Shown here: positions 9,193 to 20,400 of the stretch, piece after piece | Numbering within the stretch: the first letter of the stretch is position 1 | How the letters are laid out: each line of letters opens with the position of its first letter | Source: Marinobacter xestospongiae | GTDB lineage: Bacteria; Pseudomonadota; Gammaproteobacteria; Pseudomonadales; Oleiphilaceae | DNA: 64,000 bases | Reading direction: 5' to 3' | NCBI RefSeq assembly: GCF_023156385.1 | Contig: NZ_JAKZAK010000012.1 | Span: forward strand, 87,687 to 151,686 | Notes under the pieces: model-generated | Told to the model about the DNA's origin: nothing | Databases searched by the model: none | Seen by the model: only the letters and a program-made list of their open reading frames with translations | Translations under genes and position numbers: made by a program

Positions 9193-10641
9193 TCAGTCCT
9201 CGAGTTTCTTTTTCAGAATCTCGGTGAACAGTTTCGGGTTACCCTGGCCCTTGGAAGCTTTCATCAGCGGGCCCATAAAGCCGCCCATCAGCTTCTTGCG
9301 CTTCTTGTCGTCGGCTTCGCGGTACTGCTGGATCTGGTCGGCCATGCCGGCCAGTACGTCGTCCACCAGCTTCTCCAGTTCACCGGTGTCGGACACCTGT
9401 TTCAGGCCCTTGGCCTCGATGATGGCATCGACGTTGTCACCGTCACCGCTCCACAGAGCCTCGAACACTTTCTTGGCGCCGGCGGAGGAGACCGAGTCAT
9501 CCGCAATACGCACGATCAGGTTGCCCAGCTGGGCGCCGCTGATGGGGGCGTCATTGATGGCCTTGTCTTCCGCGTTCAGTCGTCCGGAGAATTCGCCCAG
9601 GGTCCAGTTGGCGGCCAGTTTGGCGTCTTTGCCATGCTCGGCAACCTCTTCGAAGAAGGCCGCCAGGCGGGCGTCGCCACTGAGCAGGCCGGCGTCGTAG
9701 TCGTTCAGGCCATACTGCTCTTTGAAGCGCGCCTTGCGAGCATCTGGCAGTTCCGGCAGGCGGCTGCGGCAGTCGTCGATGAAGCTGTCATCGATTTCCA
9801 CCGGCAGCAGATCCGGGCAGGGGAAGTAGCGGTAATCATTGGCTTCTTCCTTGCTCCGCATGGAGCGGGATTCGTCCCGGTCGCCGTTGTAGAGGCGGGT
9901 CTCCTGGATGATCTCGCCGCCGTCTTCCAGGATGTCCATCTGCCGCTCAACTTCGTGGGCAATGGCTTGCTCCATAAAGCGGAACGAGTTCAGGTTCTTG
10001 GTTTCGGTGCGGGTGCCAAACGCTTCCTGGCCCTTGGGCCTGAGGGAAATGTTGACGTCGAACCGCATCGATCCCTGGGACATGTCGCCATCGCAGATGC
10101 CCAGCGAGGTGACCAGGCTATGCAGCTTCTTGGCGAAGGCCACTGCTTCCTCCGCACTGCGCATGTCCGGTTCGGTGACCACTTCGATCAGCGGTGTGCC
10201 GGCCCGGTTGAGGTCGATGCCGGACATGCCGTGGAAGTCCTCGTGCAGGGACTTGCCGGCGTCCTCTTCCAGGTGGGCGTGGTGGATGCGGATGGTCTTG
10301 CTGCTGCCGTCCGGCAGGTCGATTTCGACATGGCCGGGGCCGACAATTGGCTGTTCCAGTTGCGTGGTCTGGTAGCCTTTCGGCAGGTCCGGGTAGAAAT
10401 AGTTTTTGCGCTCGAATACCGAGCGACGGCCAATCTCGGCGTCAATTGCCAGGCCGAACATCACCGCGTCGCGGAACGCGCCTTCGTTGGGCACCGGCAG
10501 GGTGCCCGGCATGGCCAGGTCAACGGCGTTGGCCTGGGTGTTGGGCTCGGCACCGTAGGCGGTGCTGGAGCCGGAAAAGATCTTGCTGTTGGTGGCGAGC
10601 TGAACGTGAATCTCCAGCCCGATTACGACATCCCATTGCAT
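9193..10641 (-). CDS. gatB: Asp-tRNA(Asn)/Glu-tRNA(Gln) amidotransferase subunit B
   Basis: tRNA-binding kinase/transamidase subunit of GatCAB, which corrects Glu-tRNA(Gln) and Asp-tRNA(Asn). It has 482 residues, the usual length. The N-terminal GatB cradle domain begins [15 protein letters not shown] and contains the conserved [13 protein letters not shown] segment. The C-terminal YqeY-like tail domain ends with [12 protein letters not shown]. Last gene of the gatC-gatA-gatB operon, 26 bp after gatA. Confidence 0.97.
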   Translation of the reverse strand: MQWDVVIGLEIHVQLATNSKIFSGSSTAYGAEPNTQANAVDLAMPGTLPVPNEGAFRDAVMFGLAIDAEIGRRSVFERKNYFYPDLPKGYQTTQLEQPIVGPGHVEIDLPDGSSKTIRIHHAHLEEDAGKSLHEDFHGMSGIDLNRAGTPLIEVVTEPDMRSAEEAVAFAKKLHSLVTSLGICDGDMSQGSMRFDVNISLRPKGQEAFGTRTETKNLNSFRFMEQAIAHEVERQMDILEDGGEIIQETRLYNGDRDESRSMRSKEEANDYRYFPCPDLLPVEIDDSFIDDCRSRLPELPDARKARFKEQYGLNDYDAGLLSGDARLAAFFEEVAEHGKDAKLAANWTLGEFSGRLNAEDKAINDAPISGAQLGNLIVRIADDSVSSAGAKKVFEALWSGDGDNVDAIIEAKGLKQVSDTGELEKLVDDVLAGMADQIQQYREADDKKRKKLMGGFMGPLMKASKGQGNPKLFTEILKKKLED

Positions 10642-10667
10642 GGTGCTTGGTCTCCTGATTCGCCCGC

Positions 10668-12113
10668 TTATTCCGGTGTCCGCTGGTGCCAGTCGGTCAC
10701 TTGCTGGTACTGGTGGGCTGCGTTCAGCAGCCGGGCTTCGGCAAAGTAGTCGCCAATGACCTGCAGGCCCACCGGCAGGCCATCGACAAACCCGGCCGGC
10801 AGTGACAGGGCGGGCAGACCGGCGAGGTTGACGGCGATGGTGAAAATGTCTTCCAGGTACATCTGGACCGGGTCGTTGGTCTTTTCACCCTTGACGAACG
10901 CCGGCGACGGGCAGGTCGGGCTCATCAGCACGTCCACCTCTTTGAGGGCGTTGACGAAATCCTGCTGGATCAGGCGGCGAACCTTCTGGGCCTTAAGGTA
11001 GTAGGCATCGAAATAGCCCGCCGACAGGGCGTAGGTGCCCACCATGATGCGGCGTTTGACTTCATCGCCAAAACCTTCCTCCCGGGTGCGGGTGTACAGG
11101 TCCATCAGGTCTTTGGGATCGTCGCAGCGGTAGCCGTAACGCACACCGTCGAACCGTGACAGGTTGGCGGAGGCTTCCGCCGGCGCGATCACGTAGTAGG
11201 CCGCTATGGCCAGGTTGGCATTGGGCAGTGACACTTCCTTGACGGTGGCGCCCAGCTTCTCGTACTCGGCAATGGCGTTGCGAACGGTCTGTTCCATGGC
11301 CGGGCTGAGCTGGTCGCTGAAGTATTCTTTCGGCAGACCGATTTTCAGGCCTTTCAGGGGCTCATTCAGGGTGGCGGTGTAGTCCGGCACCTCCCGGTCG
11401 ATGGAGGTGGAGTCCTTGGCATCGAAGCCGGCCATGACGTTCAACATCAGCGCGTTGTCTTCCGCAGTGCGGGCCATGGTGCCGCCCTGATCAAGGCTGG
11501 AGGCGAAGGCGATCATGCCGTAGCGGGATACCCGGCCGTAGGTCGGTTTCAGCCCGGTAATGCCGCACAGGGCCGCCGGTTGGCGGATCGAGCCGCCGGT
11601 GTCGGTGGCGGTGGCAGCCGGCGTCAGTCGGGCCGCTACTGCGGCTGCAGAGCCGCCGGAGGAGCCGCCAGGGACGCGATTGCTGCCCCAGGGGTTGGTG
11701 GCCGCACCGAAGTAGCTGGATTCGTTCGACGAGCCCATGGCGAACTCGTCCATATTGGTTTTGCCCAGACACACCGCGCCGGCCTGGCGGAAATTGGCGG
11801 TGACGGTGGCATCGTAGGGCGGCACAAAGTTCTCCAGCATCTTGGAGCCGCAGGTGGTGCGAACGCCGTTGGTGCAGAAGATGTCCTTGTGGGCGAAGGG
11901 CACCCCGGTCCAGGGTGTGGCTTTGCCCTGGCTGCGCAGCTCGTCGGCCTGACGGGCATCGGCAAGGGCGTTTTCTTCGCAAACGGTAATAAAGCTGTTG
12001 TACTGGCTGTCCTGCTGCTGGATGCGGTCGAGGAAGTGTTGGGTCAACTCGACGCTGGAGACTTCGCCGGACGCCAGAGCGCGGGAGAGTTCGGCTACGG
12101 ATTTGTTATGCAT
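10668..12113 (-). CDS. gatA: Asp-tRNA(Asn)/Glu-tRNA(Gln) amidotransferase subunit A
   Basis: Glutaminase subunit of GatCAB, releasing ammonia from glutamine for transamidation on the tRNA. Amidase-signature family, 481 residues, with the Ser-cisSer-Lys triad visible: K76 in AHKDIF, S151 in GGSSGGSAA and S175 in DTGGS. It sits between gatC and gatB in the same operon. Start at 12113 ([10 protein letters not shown]) fits the family. Confidence 0.97.
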   Translation of the reverse strand: MHNKSVAELSRALASGEVSSVELTQHFLDRIQQQDSQYNSFITVCEENALADARQADELRSQGKATPWTGVPFAHKDIFCTNGVRTTCGSKMLENFVPPYDATVTANFRQAGAVCLGKTNMDEFAMGSSNESSYFGAATNPWGSNRVPGGSSGGSAAAVAARLTPAATATDTGGSIRQPAALCGITGLKPTYGRVSRYGMIAFASSLDQGGTMARTAEDNALMLNVMAGFDAKDSTSIDREVPDYTATLNEPLKGLKIGLPKEYFSDQLSPAMEQTVRNAIAEYEKLGATVKEVSLPNANLAIAAYYVIAPAEASANLSRFDGVRYGYRCDDPKDLMDLYTRTREEGFGDEVKRRIMVGTYALSAGYFDAYYLKAQKVRRLIQQDFVNALKEVDVLMSPTCPSPAFVKGEKTNDPVQMYLEDIFTIAVNLAGLPALSLPAGFVDGLPVGLQVIGDYFAEARLLNAAHQYQQVTDWHQRTPE

Positions 12114-12157
12114 CGCGGATTCCTGCGGATGGTTCCTGGGATGGGATCAAGCGGGGC

Positions 12158-12445
12158 TCAGTCAATGACCTTGGGCACCAGGTAAAGCCCGGCTTCGGTT
12201 GCCGGAGCGATGGCCTGGTAGGCCTCACGCTGGTTGGTTTCGGTCACTTCGTCAGCGCGCAGCCGCTGGACCGCATCCAGCGGGTGGGCCATGGGGGCGG
12301 TATTGCTGGTGTCGGCGGCCTGAAGCTGGTCCACCAGGTCAAGGATATTGCCGAGATCCTGTTCCAGTTCGGCGACCTGCTGATCGTTGACCCGAATCCG
12401 GGCCAGCAGGGCGACTTTCTCAATATCGTCGCGGGAAATGCTCAC
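12158..12445 (-). CDS. gatC: Asp-tRNA(Asn)/Glu-tRNA(Gln) amidotransferase subunit C
   Basis: Small subunit that wraps around and stabilises GatA and GatB. The product is 95 residues, starting at a GTG (12443-12445) preceded by GGGAGA. The following SISRDDIEKVALLARI is the standard GatC start, and the C-terminus GLYLVPKVID is typical. The frame stays open 34 codons further upstream without resembling the family, so the longer form was rejected. First gene of gatCAB, divergent from mreB. Confidence 0.93.
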   Translation of the reverse strand: MSISRDDIEKVALLARIRVNDQQVAELEQDLGNILDLVDQLQAADTSNTAPMAHPLDAVQRLRADEVTETNQREAYQAIAPATEAGLYLVPKVID

Positions 12446-12580
12446 AAGGTGTCTCCCAGTATCATGAAATGTCTGTAAGGTCCGGTGATTGGGCGCATTT
12501 TTCAGGAACGGCGACCGTCCGGCGACTGGCCTGCGCGCGCCCGCCAAAACAAAGGGGCTATGTTAACAGATTCGCTGTAA

Positions 12581-13750
<1,170 letters not shown>

Positions 13751-13793
13751 TTCGTGCACTGGATCAGCCCCCGCCATGCTGACTGGCTCCATC

Positions 13794-13828
13794 GACCGCC
13801 GCTTGTGCCCTGGCACGGCGGCGGTCGT
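13794..13828 (+). terminator. Hairpin between mreB and mreC
   Basis: Stem CGACCGCCG / CGGCGGTCG (13794-13802 and 13820-13828), with an inner GTGCC-CT-GGCAC stem, followed by the T-rich TCGTTTGTGTGTGTT. It looks like a weak terminator or attenuator, which would lower mreCD expression relative to mreB. Confidence 0.55.
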
Positions 13829-13877
13829 CGTTTGTGTGTGTTAAGGCCTCGTAGCCTGGCGCACGGGGGGCCGATCC

Positions 13878-14786
13878 ATTAAAACCATCTTCGTTGAAGG
13901 GCCGATTCCCGGCTTCCGCCTCCTGCTGGTGGTATTGCTGTCGGTCGGGCTGTTTGTCGCCGAGGCCCGTTTTGAGCGGGTGGAGCAGGTGCGCAGCACC
14001 ATCGCCACCGGTCTGGCGCCGGTCTATTGGTTGGGCAATGCCCCCTCCCAGTTCCAGGACTGGGTGGCCGGTCTGATGACCACCCGGGAAGACCTGCTGG
14101 AAGAGAACGATGCCCTCAAGGCCAGGTTGCTGATCCTGGAGCGCCGGGCACTGAAGTACGCTGCGCTGGCGGCAGAAAACAACGAGCTGCGGCAGTTGAT
14201 GAACTCCTCTGAGTTGCTGGACGATCGGGTGGTGGTGGCCGAGATTGTCAGCGTTTCCCCCGACCCGTTTTCCCATGAAGTGGTGATCAACAAAGGCAGC
14301 CGTGATGGCCTGAGCGCCGGCCAGGCCATTCTGGATGCCCACGGCCTGATGGGGCAGGTGGTGCAGACCAGCAGCTTTACCTCGCGGGTCCTGCTGATTT
14401 CTGATAGTAGCCACGCGGTTCCGGTGGAAGTGGTGCGCAATGGCCTGCGGGCGATCCTGCTGGGCAATGGCGATATCGATGCCCTGGAGCTGGTGCATGT
14501 GCCGGATACTGCCGATGTACGGGAGGGCGACCTGTTGGTGAGCTCGGGTCTGGGCGGACGTTTCCCCAAGGGCTATCCGGTAGCGGAAGTCAGTGGCATT
14601 CACAAGGACCCGGGCGAGCCGTTCGTGCAGATTGATGCCCGCCCCAAAGCCGAACTCAGCCGCAGTGAGATGGTGTTGGTGGTGTTCAGTGAGCGCCAGG
14701 ACCTGGACCTGCCCGCGTCCGGCATTGCGCCAGTGGATGCGTCGTCCGGAGCGGCTGGAAATGACACCGCAGGAGGGGAAGGCTGA
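13878..14786 (+). CDS. mreC: Rod-shape determining protein MreC (ATT start)
   Basis: Bitopic inner-membrane protein whose periplasmic part activates PBP2 and links MreB to cell-wall synthesis. With a start at ATT 13878 it has 302 residues. The first codons read (M)KTIFVEGPIPGFRLL, matching the conserved MreC N-terminus (short basic segment, then a transmembrane helix at about 13-30). A coiled coil follows at about 65-105, then the two beta-barrel domains. The first in-frame ATG/GTG/TTG candidate after the upstream stop at 13842 is the GTG at 13929, which would remove 17 residues and half the membrane anchor. A GGGGGG run lies 7 bp before the ATT. The C-terminus overlaps mreD by one base. Confidence 0.9.
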   Translation: MKTIFVEGPIPGFRLLLVVLLSVGLFVAEARFERVEQVRSTIATGLAPVYWLGNAPSQFQDWVAGLMTTREDLLEENDALKARLLILERRALKYAALAAENNELRQLMNSSELLDDRVVVAEIVSVSPDPFSHEVVINKGSRDGLSAGQAILDAHGLMGQVVQTSSFTSRVLLISDSSHAVPVEVVRNGLRAILLGNGDIDALELVHVPDTADVREGDLLVSSGLGGRFPKGYPVAEVSGIHKDPGEPFVQIDARPKAELSRSEMVLVVFSERQDLDLPASGIAPVDASSGAAGNDTAGGEG

Positions 14787-15262
14787 TGCTGTCGGTGATC
14801 AGTTATCCGGTGTTTGGTATCAGCATTCTGATGGGGCTGGTGCTCAGTATCTCACTGTTCCCGCTGGGATGGTTTGAGTTTCGGCCGGAATGGATTGGTT
14901 TGCTGGTGTTCTACTGGACGTTCCGGGCGCCGGCGCAGTTCGGCATCCTGCTGGCGTGGATTCTGGGGCTGCTGCTGGATGTGCTGGAGGCGACGCCGCT
15001 GGGGGTGAATGCCCTGGCCATGGCGCTGGTCGCTTTTCTGGTGCTGACCATCCACCAGCGCCTGCGTATGTTCCCCATGCTGCAGCAATGTGTCATGGTA
15101 TTTCTCTTGTTGGGCATCAATCAGATGCTGGTGCACTTCATCAAGCAGACATTGGGAGCCGAAGACGCCGGGTTCAGTTACCTGTGGCCGGCGCTGACCA
15201 GCGCCATTCTCTGGCCTCCTCTGTGTGTACTGCTGGATGGACTCAATCGAAAACTGGGATAG
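14786..15262 (+). CDS. mreD: Rod-shape determining protein MreD
   Basis: Small integral membrane protein of the elongasome, 158 residues with five or so predicted hydrophobic helices. The ATG overlaps the mreC stop (TGATG), implying translational coupling. MreD proteins vary much in sequence, and identity here rests on hydropathy, length and position between mreC and maf. Confidence 0.93.
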   Translation: MLSVISYPVFGISILMGLVLSISLFPLGWFEFRPEWIGLLVFYWTFRAPAQFGILLAWILGLLLDVLEATPLGVNALAMALVAFLVLTIHQRLRMFPMLQQCVMVFLLLGINQMLVHFIKQTLGAEDAGFSYLWPALTSAILWPPLCVLLDGLNRKLG

Positions 15263-15271
15263 GAAGTTCCC

Positions 15272-15877
15272 GTGCCGTCACTTGTTCTTGCTTCGGCCTC
15301 TCCCCGTCGTGCCGAACTGTTGAGCCAGATGGGGCTGACTTTCACCGTCAGCCCGGCCAACATTGATGAAACCCCCAAACCTGGCGAACAGCCGGATCAT
15401 TACGTTCTGCGGATGGCCGAAGAGAAGGCCCTGGCCGGCTGGCGGGCCGATGGCCACGACGGCGTGATGGTGCTGGGGTCGGACACCTCGGTGGTGCGGG
15501 CAGGCCGCATCCTTGGCAAGCCCGCGTCCGCGGCCGAAGCCGGTGCCATGCTGCGAGGCCTGTCCGGCCAGCATCACCAGGTGATGACGGCGGTGGCACT
15601 GGTAAACGGTGGTCGCTGTCAGTCCCGGCTGGTGATGACGGATGTGGCTTTCCGTCCGCTACTGGAGGCGGAGATTGAAGCCTACGTCGCCAGCGGCGAG
15701 CCCATGGACAAGGCTGGAGGCTATGGTATCCAGGGTCTGGGCGGCGTGTTTGTCGACCAGATCCGGGGCAGCTACAGCGCGGTGGTTGGCCTGCCGCTGA
15801 AGGAAACCGCCGAGCTGCTGGCCGAGGCCGGTCAACCGGTCTGGCAGGCCTGGAGTGGCAGCGGTCGAGACGCATAA
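15272..15877 (+). CDS. maf: Maf-family nucleoside triphosphate pyrophosphatase (YhdE type)
   Basis: House-cleaning pyrophosphatase that hydrolyses dTTP, UTP or modified nucleotides to monophosphates. It has 201 residues. The N-terminal LASASPRR substrate loop is intact; the acidic motif reads LGSDTSVV where ADTVV is usual, with the catalytic Asp retained; GKP and [15 protein letters not shown] follow. The start is a GTG at 15272 with AGGAAG upstream. It sits directly after mreD as in Pseudomonas and E. coli. Confidence 0.93.
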   Translation: MPSLVLASASPRRAELLSQMGLTFTVSPANIDETPKPGEQPDHYVLRMAEEKALAGWRADGHDGVMVLGSDTSVVRAGRILGKPASAAEAGAMLRGLSGQHHQVMTAVALVNGGRCQSRLVMTDVAFRPLLEAEIEAYVASGEPMDKAGGYGIQGLGGVFVDQIRGSYSAVVGLPLKETAELLAEAGQPVWQAWSGSGRDA

Positions 15878-15945
15878 TAACGAAAACAGCCGGTGCGACG
15901 GGCGGTTGCAGAGAACGTCCGGCGTGCCCAGCGTGGAGAGTCCCC

Positions 15946-17424
15946 ATGAGTGAAGAAATCCTGATCAACGTCACGCCAGTGGAAACGCGGGTGGCGCTGG
16001 TCGAAAACGGTATGCTGCAGGAAGCCTACATCGAGCGCACCAGTCGCAAGGGGATCGTGGGCAATATCTACCGTGGCAAGGTGGTGCGGGTGCTGCCGGG
16101 CATGGAGGCGGCGTTTGTCGACATCGGGCTGGAGCGCGCCGCGTTCATTCATGCATCCGACGTGGTCAACGACCAGTCCAGTGATGATGGCGTCGATTCG
16201 CCAAAAACCGTGCCGGACATCCGCTCACTGCTGCGGGAAGGCCAGTCGCTGGTGGTTCAGGTCACCAAGGACCCGATCGGCACCAAAGGTGCCCGTCTGA
16301 CCACCCAGCTCTCCATCCCCTCCCGCTATCTGGTGTTCATGCCCGGCGTCAGTCACATCGGTATCTCCCAGCGCATCGAGGATGATGCTGAACGGGGGCG
16401 ATTGAAGGCGATCATCGAAGAAGGCGCCACCGAACAGGGGGAGCTGCAGGGCGGTTACATCATCCGTACAGCGGCGGAGTCCGCGTCCAGTGAAGACCTG
16501 CTGGGAGACATGCGCTACCTGCACCGGCTCAACCAGTCGATCCACGAGCGCATCAGCAAGGTTCAGGCGCCGGCGGTGGTGTACCAGGACCTGCCGCTGT
16601 TTATCCGCACCATTCGTGATCTGATCCGTCCGCAGACCGAGAAAGTCCGCATCGACAGCCGCGAAAGCTACCAGCGGGTGATCGAGTTCGTCGATGAGTT
16701 CGTGACCGAGTTCGCCAACAAGGTGGAGTATTACCCTGGCGAGCGTCCGATCTTCGACCTCTACAGCGTCGAGGATGAGATCCAGAAGGCACTCAGCCGC
16801 AAGGTCCAGCTCAAGTCCGGGGGCTACGTCATCATCGACCAGACCGAAGCGATGACCACCATCGACATCAACACCGGGGCGTTCGTTGGTCACCGCAACC
16901 TTGAAGAGACCATCTTCAAGACCAACCTGGAAGCGGCGCGCGCCATCAGTCGTCAACTGCGGCTGCGCAACCTTGGTGGCATCATCATTATCGATTTCAT
17001 CGACATGGAAGACTCGGAGCACCAGCGCCAGGTCCATCGGATGCTCGAGAAGATGCTGGAGCGGGATCACGCCAAGACCAAGATTACCGGAGTGTCCGAA
17101 CTGGGACTGGTGGAGATGACTCGCAAACGCACCACCGAGAGCCTGGGGCAGGTGCTGTGTGAGCCGTGCCCGATCTGCGACGGCCGTGGCTTTCTCAAGA
17201 CCCCCGAAACCGTGTGCTACGAGGTGTTTCGGGAGATTCTCCGGGTCAATCGGGCCTATGAGGCCGAAAGCTATCTGGTGATGGCCTCCCAGGCGGTGGT
17301 GGATCGACTGCTGGATGAGGAGTCCGACAACGTGGCTGACCTGGAGACGTTTATCAGCAAGAGCATCCGGTTCCAGGTTGAGCCTTTTTACAGCCAGGAA
17401 CAGTACGATGTGGTGCTGCTGTGA
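15946..17424 (+). CDS. rng: Ribonuclease G
   Basis: Endoribonuclease of the RNase E/G family that matures the 5' end of 16S rRNA and degrades some mRNAs. It has 492 residues: S1 domain at about 38-130, then the RNase H-like and DNase I-like catalytic core. The two catalytic aspartates are D307 (TIDINTGAF) and D350 (IIDFIDM), and the zinc-link CEPC is at C405 and C408. It lacks the long C-terminal scaffold of RNase E, as expected for RNase G. It is part of the mre-maf-rng-yhdP run. Confidence 0.97.
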   Translation: MSEEILINVTPVETRVALVENGMLQEAYIERTSRKGIVGNIYRGKVVRVLPGMEAAFVDIGLERAAFIHASDVVNDQSSDDGVDSPKTVPDIRSLLREGQSLVVQVTKDPIGTKGARLTTQLSIPSRYLVFMPGVSHIGISQRIEDDAERGRLKAIIEEGATEQGELQGGYIIRTAAESASSEDLLGDMRYLHRLNQSIHERISKVQAPAVVYQDLPLFIRTIRDLIRPQTEKVRIDSRESYQRVIEFVDEFVTEFANKVEYYPGERPIFDLYSVEDEIQKALSRKVQLKSGGYVIIDQTEAMTTIDINTGAFVGHRNLEETIFKTNLEAARAISRQLRLRNLGGIIIIDFIDMEDSEHQRQVHRMLEKMLERDHAKTKITGVSELGLVEMTRKRTTESLGQVLCEPCPICDGRGFLKTPETVCYEVFREILRVNRAYEAESYLVMASQAVVDRLLDEESDNVADLETFISKSIRFQVEPFYSQEQYDVVLL

Positions 17425-17453
17425 TGTTGGCGTCCTGAGGTCTGTCGGTTGTT

Positions 17454-20400
17454 ATGGCCCGGCGAGATGACAGCACCGAATCTGTGAGTTTCCTGTCCCG
17501 GCTGTTGCAGCGGCTGAGTAGCCTCGTTGGCTGGCTGTTGGTGGCTGTACTGGTGCTGCTGGCGCTTTATGCCGCCATTGGCCGCCAGCTGGTGCAGAAC
17601 ATCGGCGAGTTCCGCTCCCAATTGGAGGCGGAGTTGTCCGAGGCTGTGGGCTATCCGGTCACCATCGGTGAGCTGGAGGGGCGCTGGCGGCTGCTGGACC
17701 CGGTACTGGAAGCCCGTGAGCTGGCCCTGGCTGCGCCGAACGCCGCTGATGCACCTCTGGTTCGACTCGACAGCCTGCGTATCCGCCTCGACACCCTCAG
17801 CTCGTTGTGGCGGTTAAGGGTGGTGTTCGAGGAGTTCGAGGCGGATCGGCTGGACCTGACCCTGGCCCAGGCCTCGTCCGGCCGGCTGCACCTGGATGGC
17901 CTGCCGGACGCGACCGTGGAGGACGACGTCCGGGTTCCCATTCCCGCTGATGCTCTGACCAGCGGCAGTCAGGACTGGCTGCCAGTGCTGGGGCGCTGGC
18001 TGTCGGACCCCGCGATCCGGGTGACCCGTGTCAATCTAGGGCTGCGTACCGCGGATCAGCCGGTTCGCCACATCGAAATACCGCAGCTTGACCTGACCTA
18101 CCACGCCGGTCTGTTCTCCGCCACTGGCCGTGCCATGCGGCTGGGTACCACCCACCAGCTTGCCAGTTTCAATCTGCTGGGCCGGCATTTCTTTCGCGGG
18201 GATTTTACCGGCCAGCTTTACGTTGATGTGAATTCCGGCCGACTGTTCGATTCCCTGGTCAGTCGTTACCGCTGGCGAGGGCTGGGGGTTGAGGGTTTTG
18301 ACGCGGGCGGCCAGGCCTGGCTGACCTTTCGGGATGGCACGCTGGAGCAGCTGAACGGGCGGTTACAGGTGCCATTTCTGCAGCTGCGGGCCCAGGAAGA
18401 GTCGATGGCGCCGGTGGAGAACCTGTCGCTGGCCTTTGGCTGGCGGGGCACTGTGGTTCCCGGCCAGGACAGTCTGCTCAGTGGTGAACTGCATCTGCAG
18501 GATGTGCGCTGGGACTGGTTGGGGGAAACCGTCTCCGGGTTCAATCTCCGGCTCAAGCGTCGGGATGGCGAGCTGTCGCTGCAGGGGCAGGGGGTACCGG
18601 TGGGTCCGCTGGCCCGATTCAGTGCCGGTATCGGGCTGTTGCCGGTGGAGGCGTCCCATGCGCTGGAGAACTACCGGCCGACCGGGTTCCTGGATGATGT
18701 GTCGATGCGCTTGCCGCTGGCGGACGGTGCCGCCGAATTTACGCTCCAGGCGCAGTTGCGGCAGGTTGCCGTGCAGCCGTTTGATGGCGCGCCGGCGCTT
18801 GCCGGCGTCAACGGCCAGTTGCAGGTTGGCCGTGACTGGGGCCGGGTAGTGCTGGCGTCGGACGACCTGGAACTGGGGTTTCCGGAGTTGTTCCTTGATC
18901 GCTGGTCGTTCACCGATGCCCGGGCGGAGGTTGCCTGGCAGCTGGATGGACCCTTGACCCGGGTCTGGTCCGAGGGGTTGTCGCTGCGCTACGGCGAGCC
19001 GACGACGCCGCCCGGGAGGCAGACTGAGCTGGAAGGTGCCTTCGATCTTCGTCTCGACCAGGAGGGCGAAGATAACCTTGGGTTGCGGGTAGCGGTTCGT
19101 GAGGGCACGGCGGACATGCTGCCGGAATTCGTTCCCGCCAGGGTGATTGATGCTGAGCTGTATCAATGGCTTGCGACCGCCATTCCCGAAGCGCGGATAG
19201 AAGAAGGGGTGTTTTATGGCCATGGCACCGTCAGTTCCGGCGCGCCTGATTACTCTTTTACGTCCTCCATGTACTACCGCTTCAGCGATGCCCGTGTTCG
19301 CTATGACAGCCGTTGGCCTGAGGTCACCGGTGTCAGTGGCTGGGTCCAGGTGCACGATGATCGCGCCACGGTGGCGGTCGATCGCGCCCGCAGCGGGGGG
19401 CTGGCGCTGGAACCCAGTCGGGTGGAGCTGGTGCCGGACGGCGATGAACTGGTGCTGGAGGTCAGCACCGCAGCCGATGTGACTGCCCCGCATATTCGTC
19501 ACTGGCTTGCCAACAGCCCCTTGGGAGAGCTGGCCGGAGAGGCGCCAGACGCTATTGAGGTGGCCGGGGACTACCACTTGGATCTGGATTTGACGTTGCC
19601 GTTGACCGGGCCAGGTGAGCCGCAGGTGAACGCCCGGGTGCAAACTGGTAACGGTGAGGTAGCCCACCCGGACAGTGGTCTGGTTTGGCAGCAGTTGCGC
19701 GGTGATGTCACCTACCGAACCGGAGAAGGCATTGTCGGGGAACCGTTTTTGGCAGACCTCAATGGCATGCCGGTGACGGTCGGCCTGGAGTACCGCGAGG
19801 CGGATGACGCGCTGGTGGTGAGTCAGAGTGGTTCCCTCTCGGTCACCGAGCTGTCGGGTTTGCTGGAGCTGCCCGCAAGCCTGGACACCGGCCTGGCCGG
19901 CCGTTTCAACTACACGGCGAGATTGAATCTGGCGTCGGACGCCGCGCCCGGCGTGTCGCTCTACTCCAGTCTGATCGGGCTGGCGTCAGACTGGCCCATG
20001 CCCCTGGGCAAGACCAGCGATGTCATGGCGCCCCTGCAGGCGATGCTGGACTGGACGCCGGAGGGTCGTCTGCAACTTGCCGGGGTGTGGCAGGACCGGC
20101 TGGCGTTCCGGCTGGCCTGGCAGGATGGCGAGTTCGACCGTGGTCAGCTGGCCATGGGGTCGGAACAGGCAGAGCTGCCCCCGGGTGAGGGGATTGAGGT
20201 GGTGGGCCGGGTTGAGGAAGTGCCGATAGACGCCTGGGTCGATCGGGTGGAGCGCCTGACCAGCTCACTCTCACCCTCACCCCCACCCTCTGACTTTGAC
20301 CCGGAGCTGGTTGGGCCACCGAGACCGGAGATGGCGCCGGCAACCGCAGGTACGGCGCCATCGGCCACGGTGCCGGCAGACACCAATGCGTTGATTGAAC

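Noticed and set aside
9151..10749. A 532-codon plus-strand open frame
   Set aside because: It runs antisense to gatB, has no recognisable motif, and its composition is the complement of gatB codons.
13929..14786. mreC starting at the GTG 13929
   Set aside because: This start truncates the conserved N-terminus and the membrane helix; the ATT at 13878 restores both.
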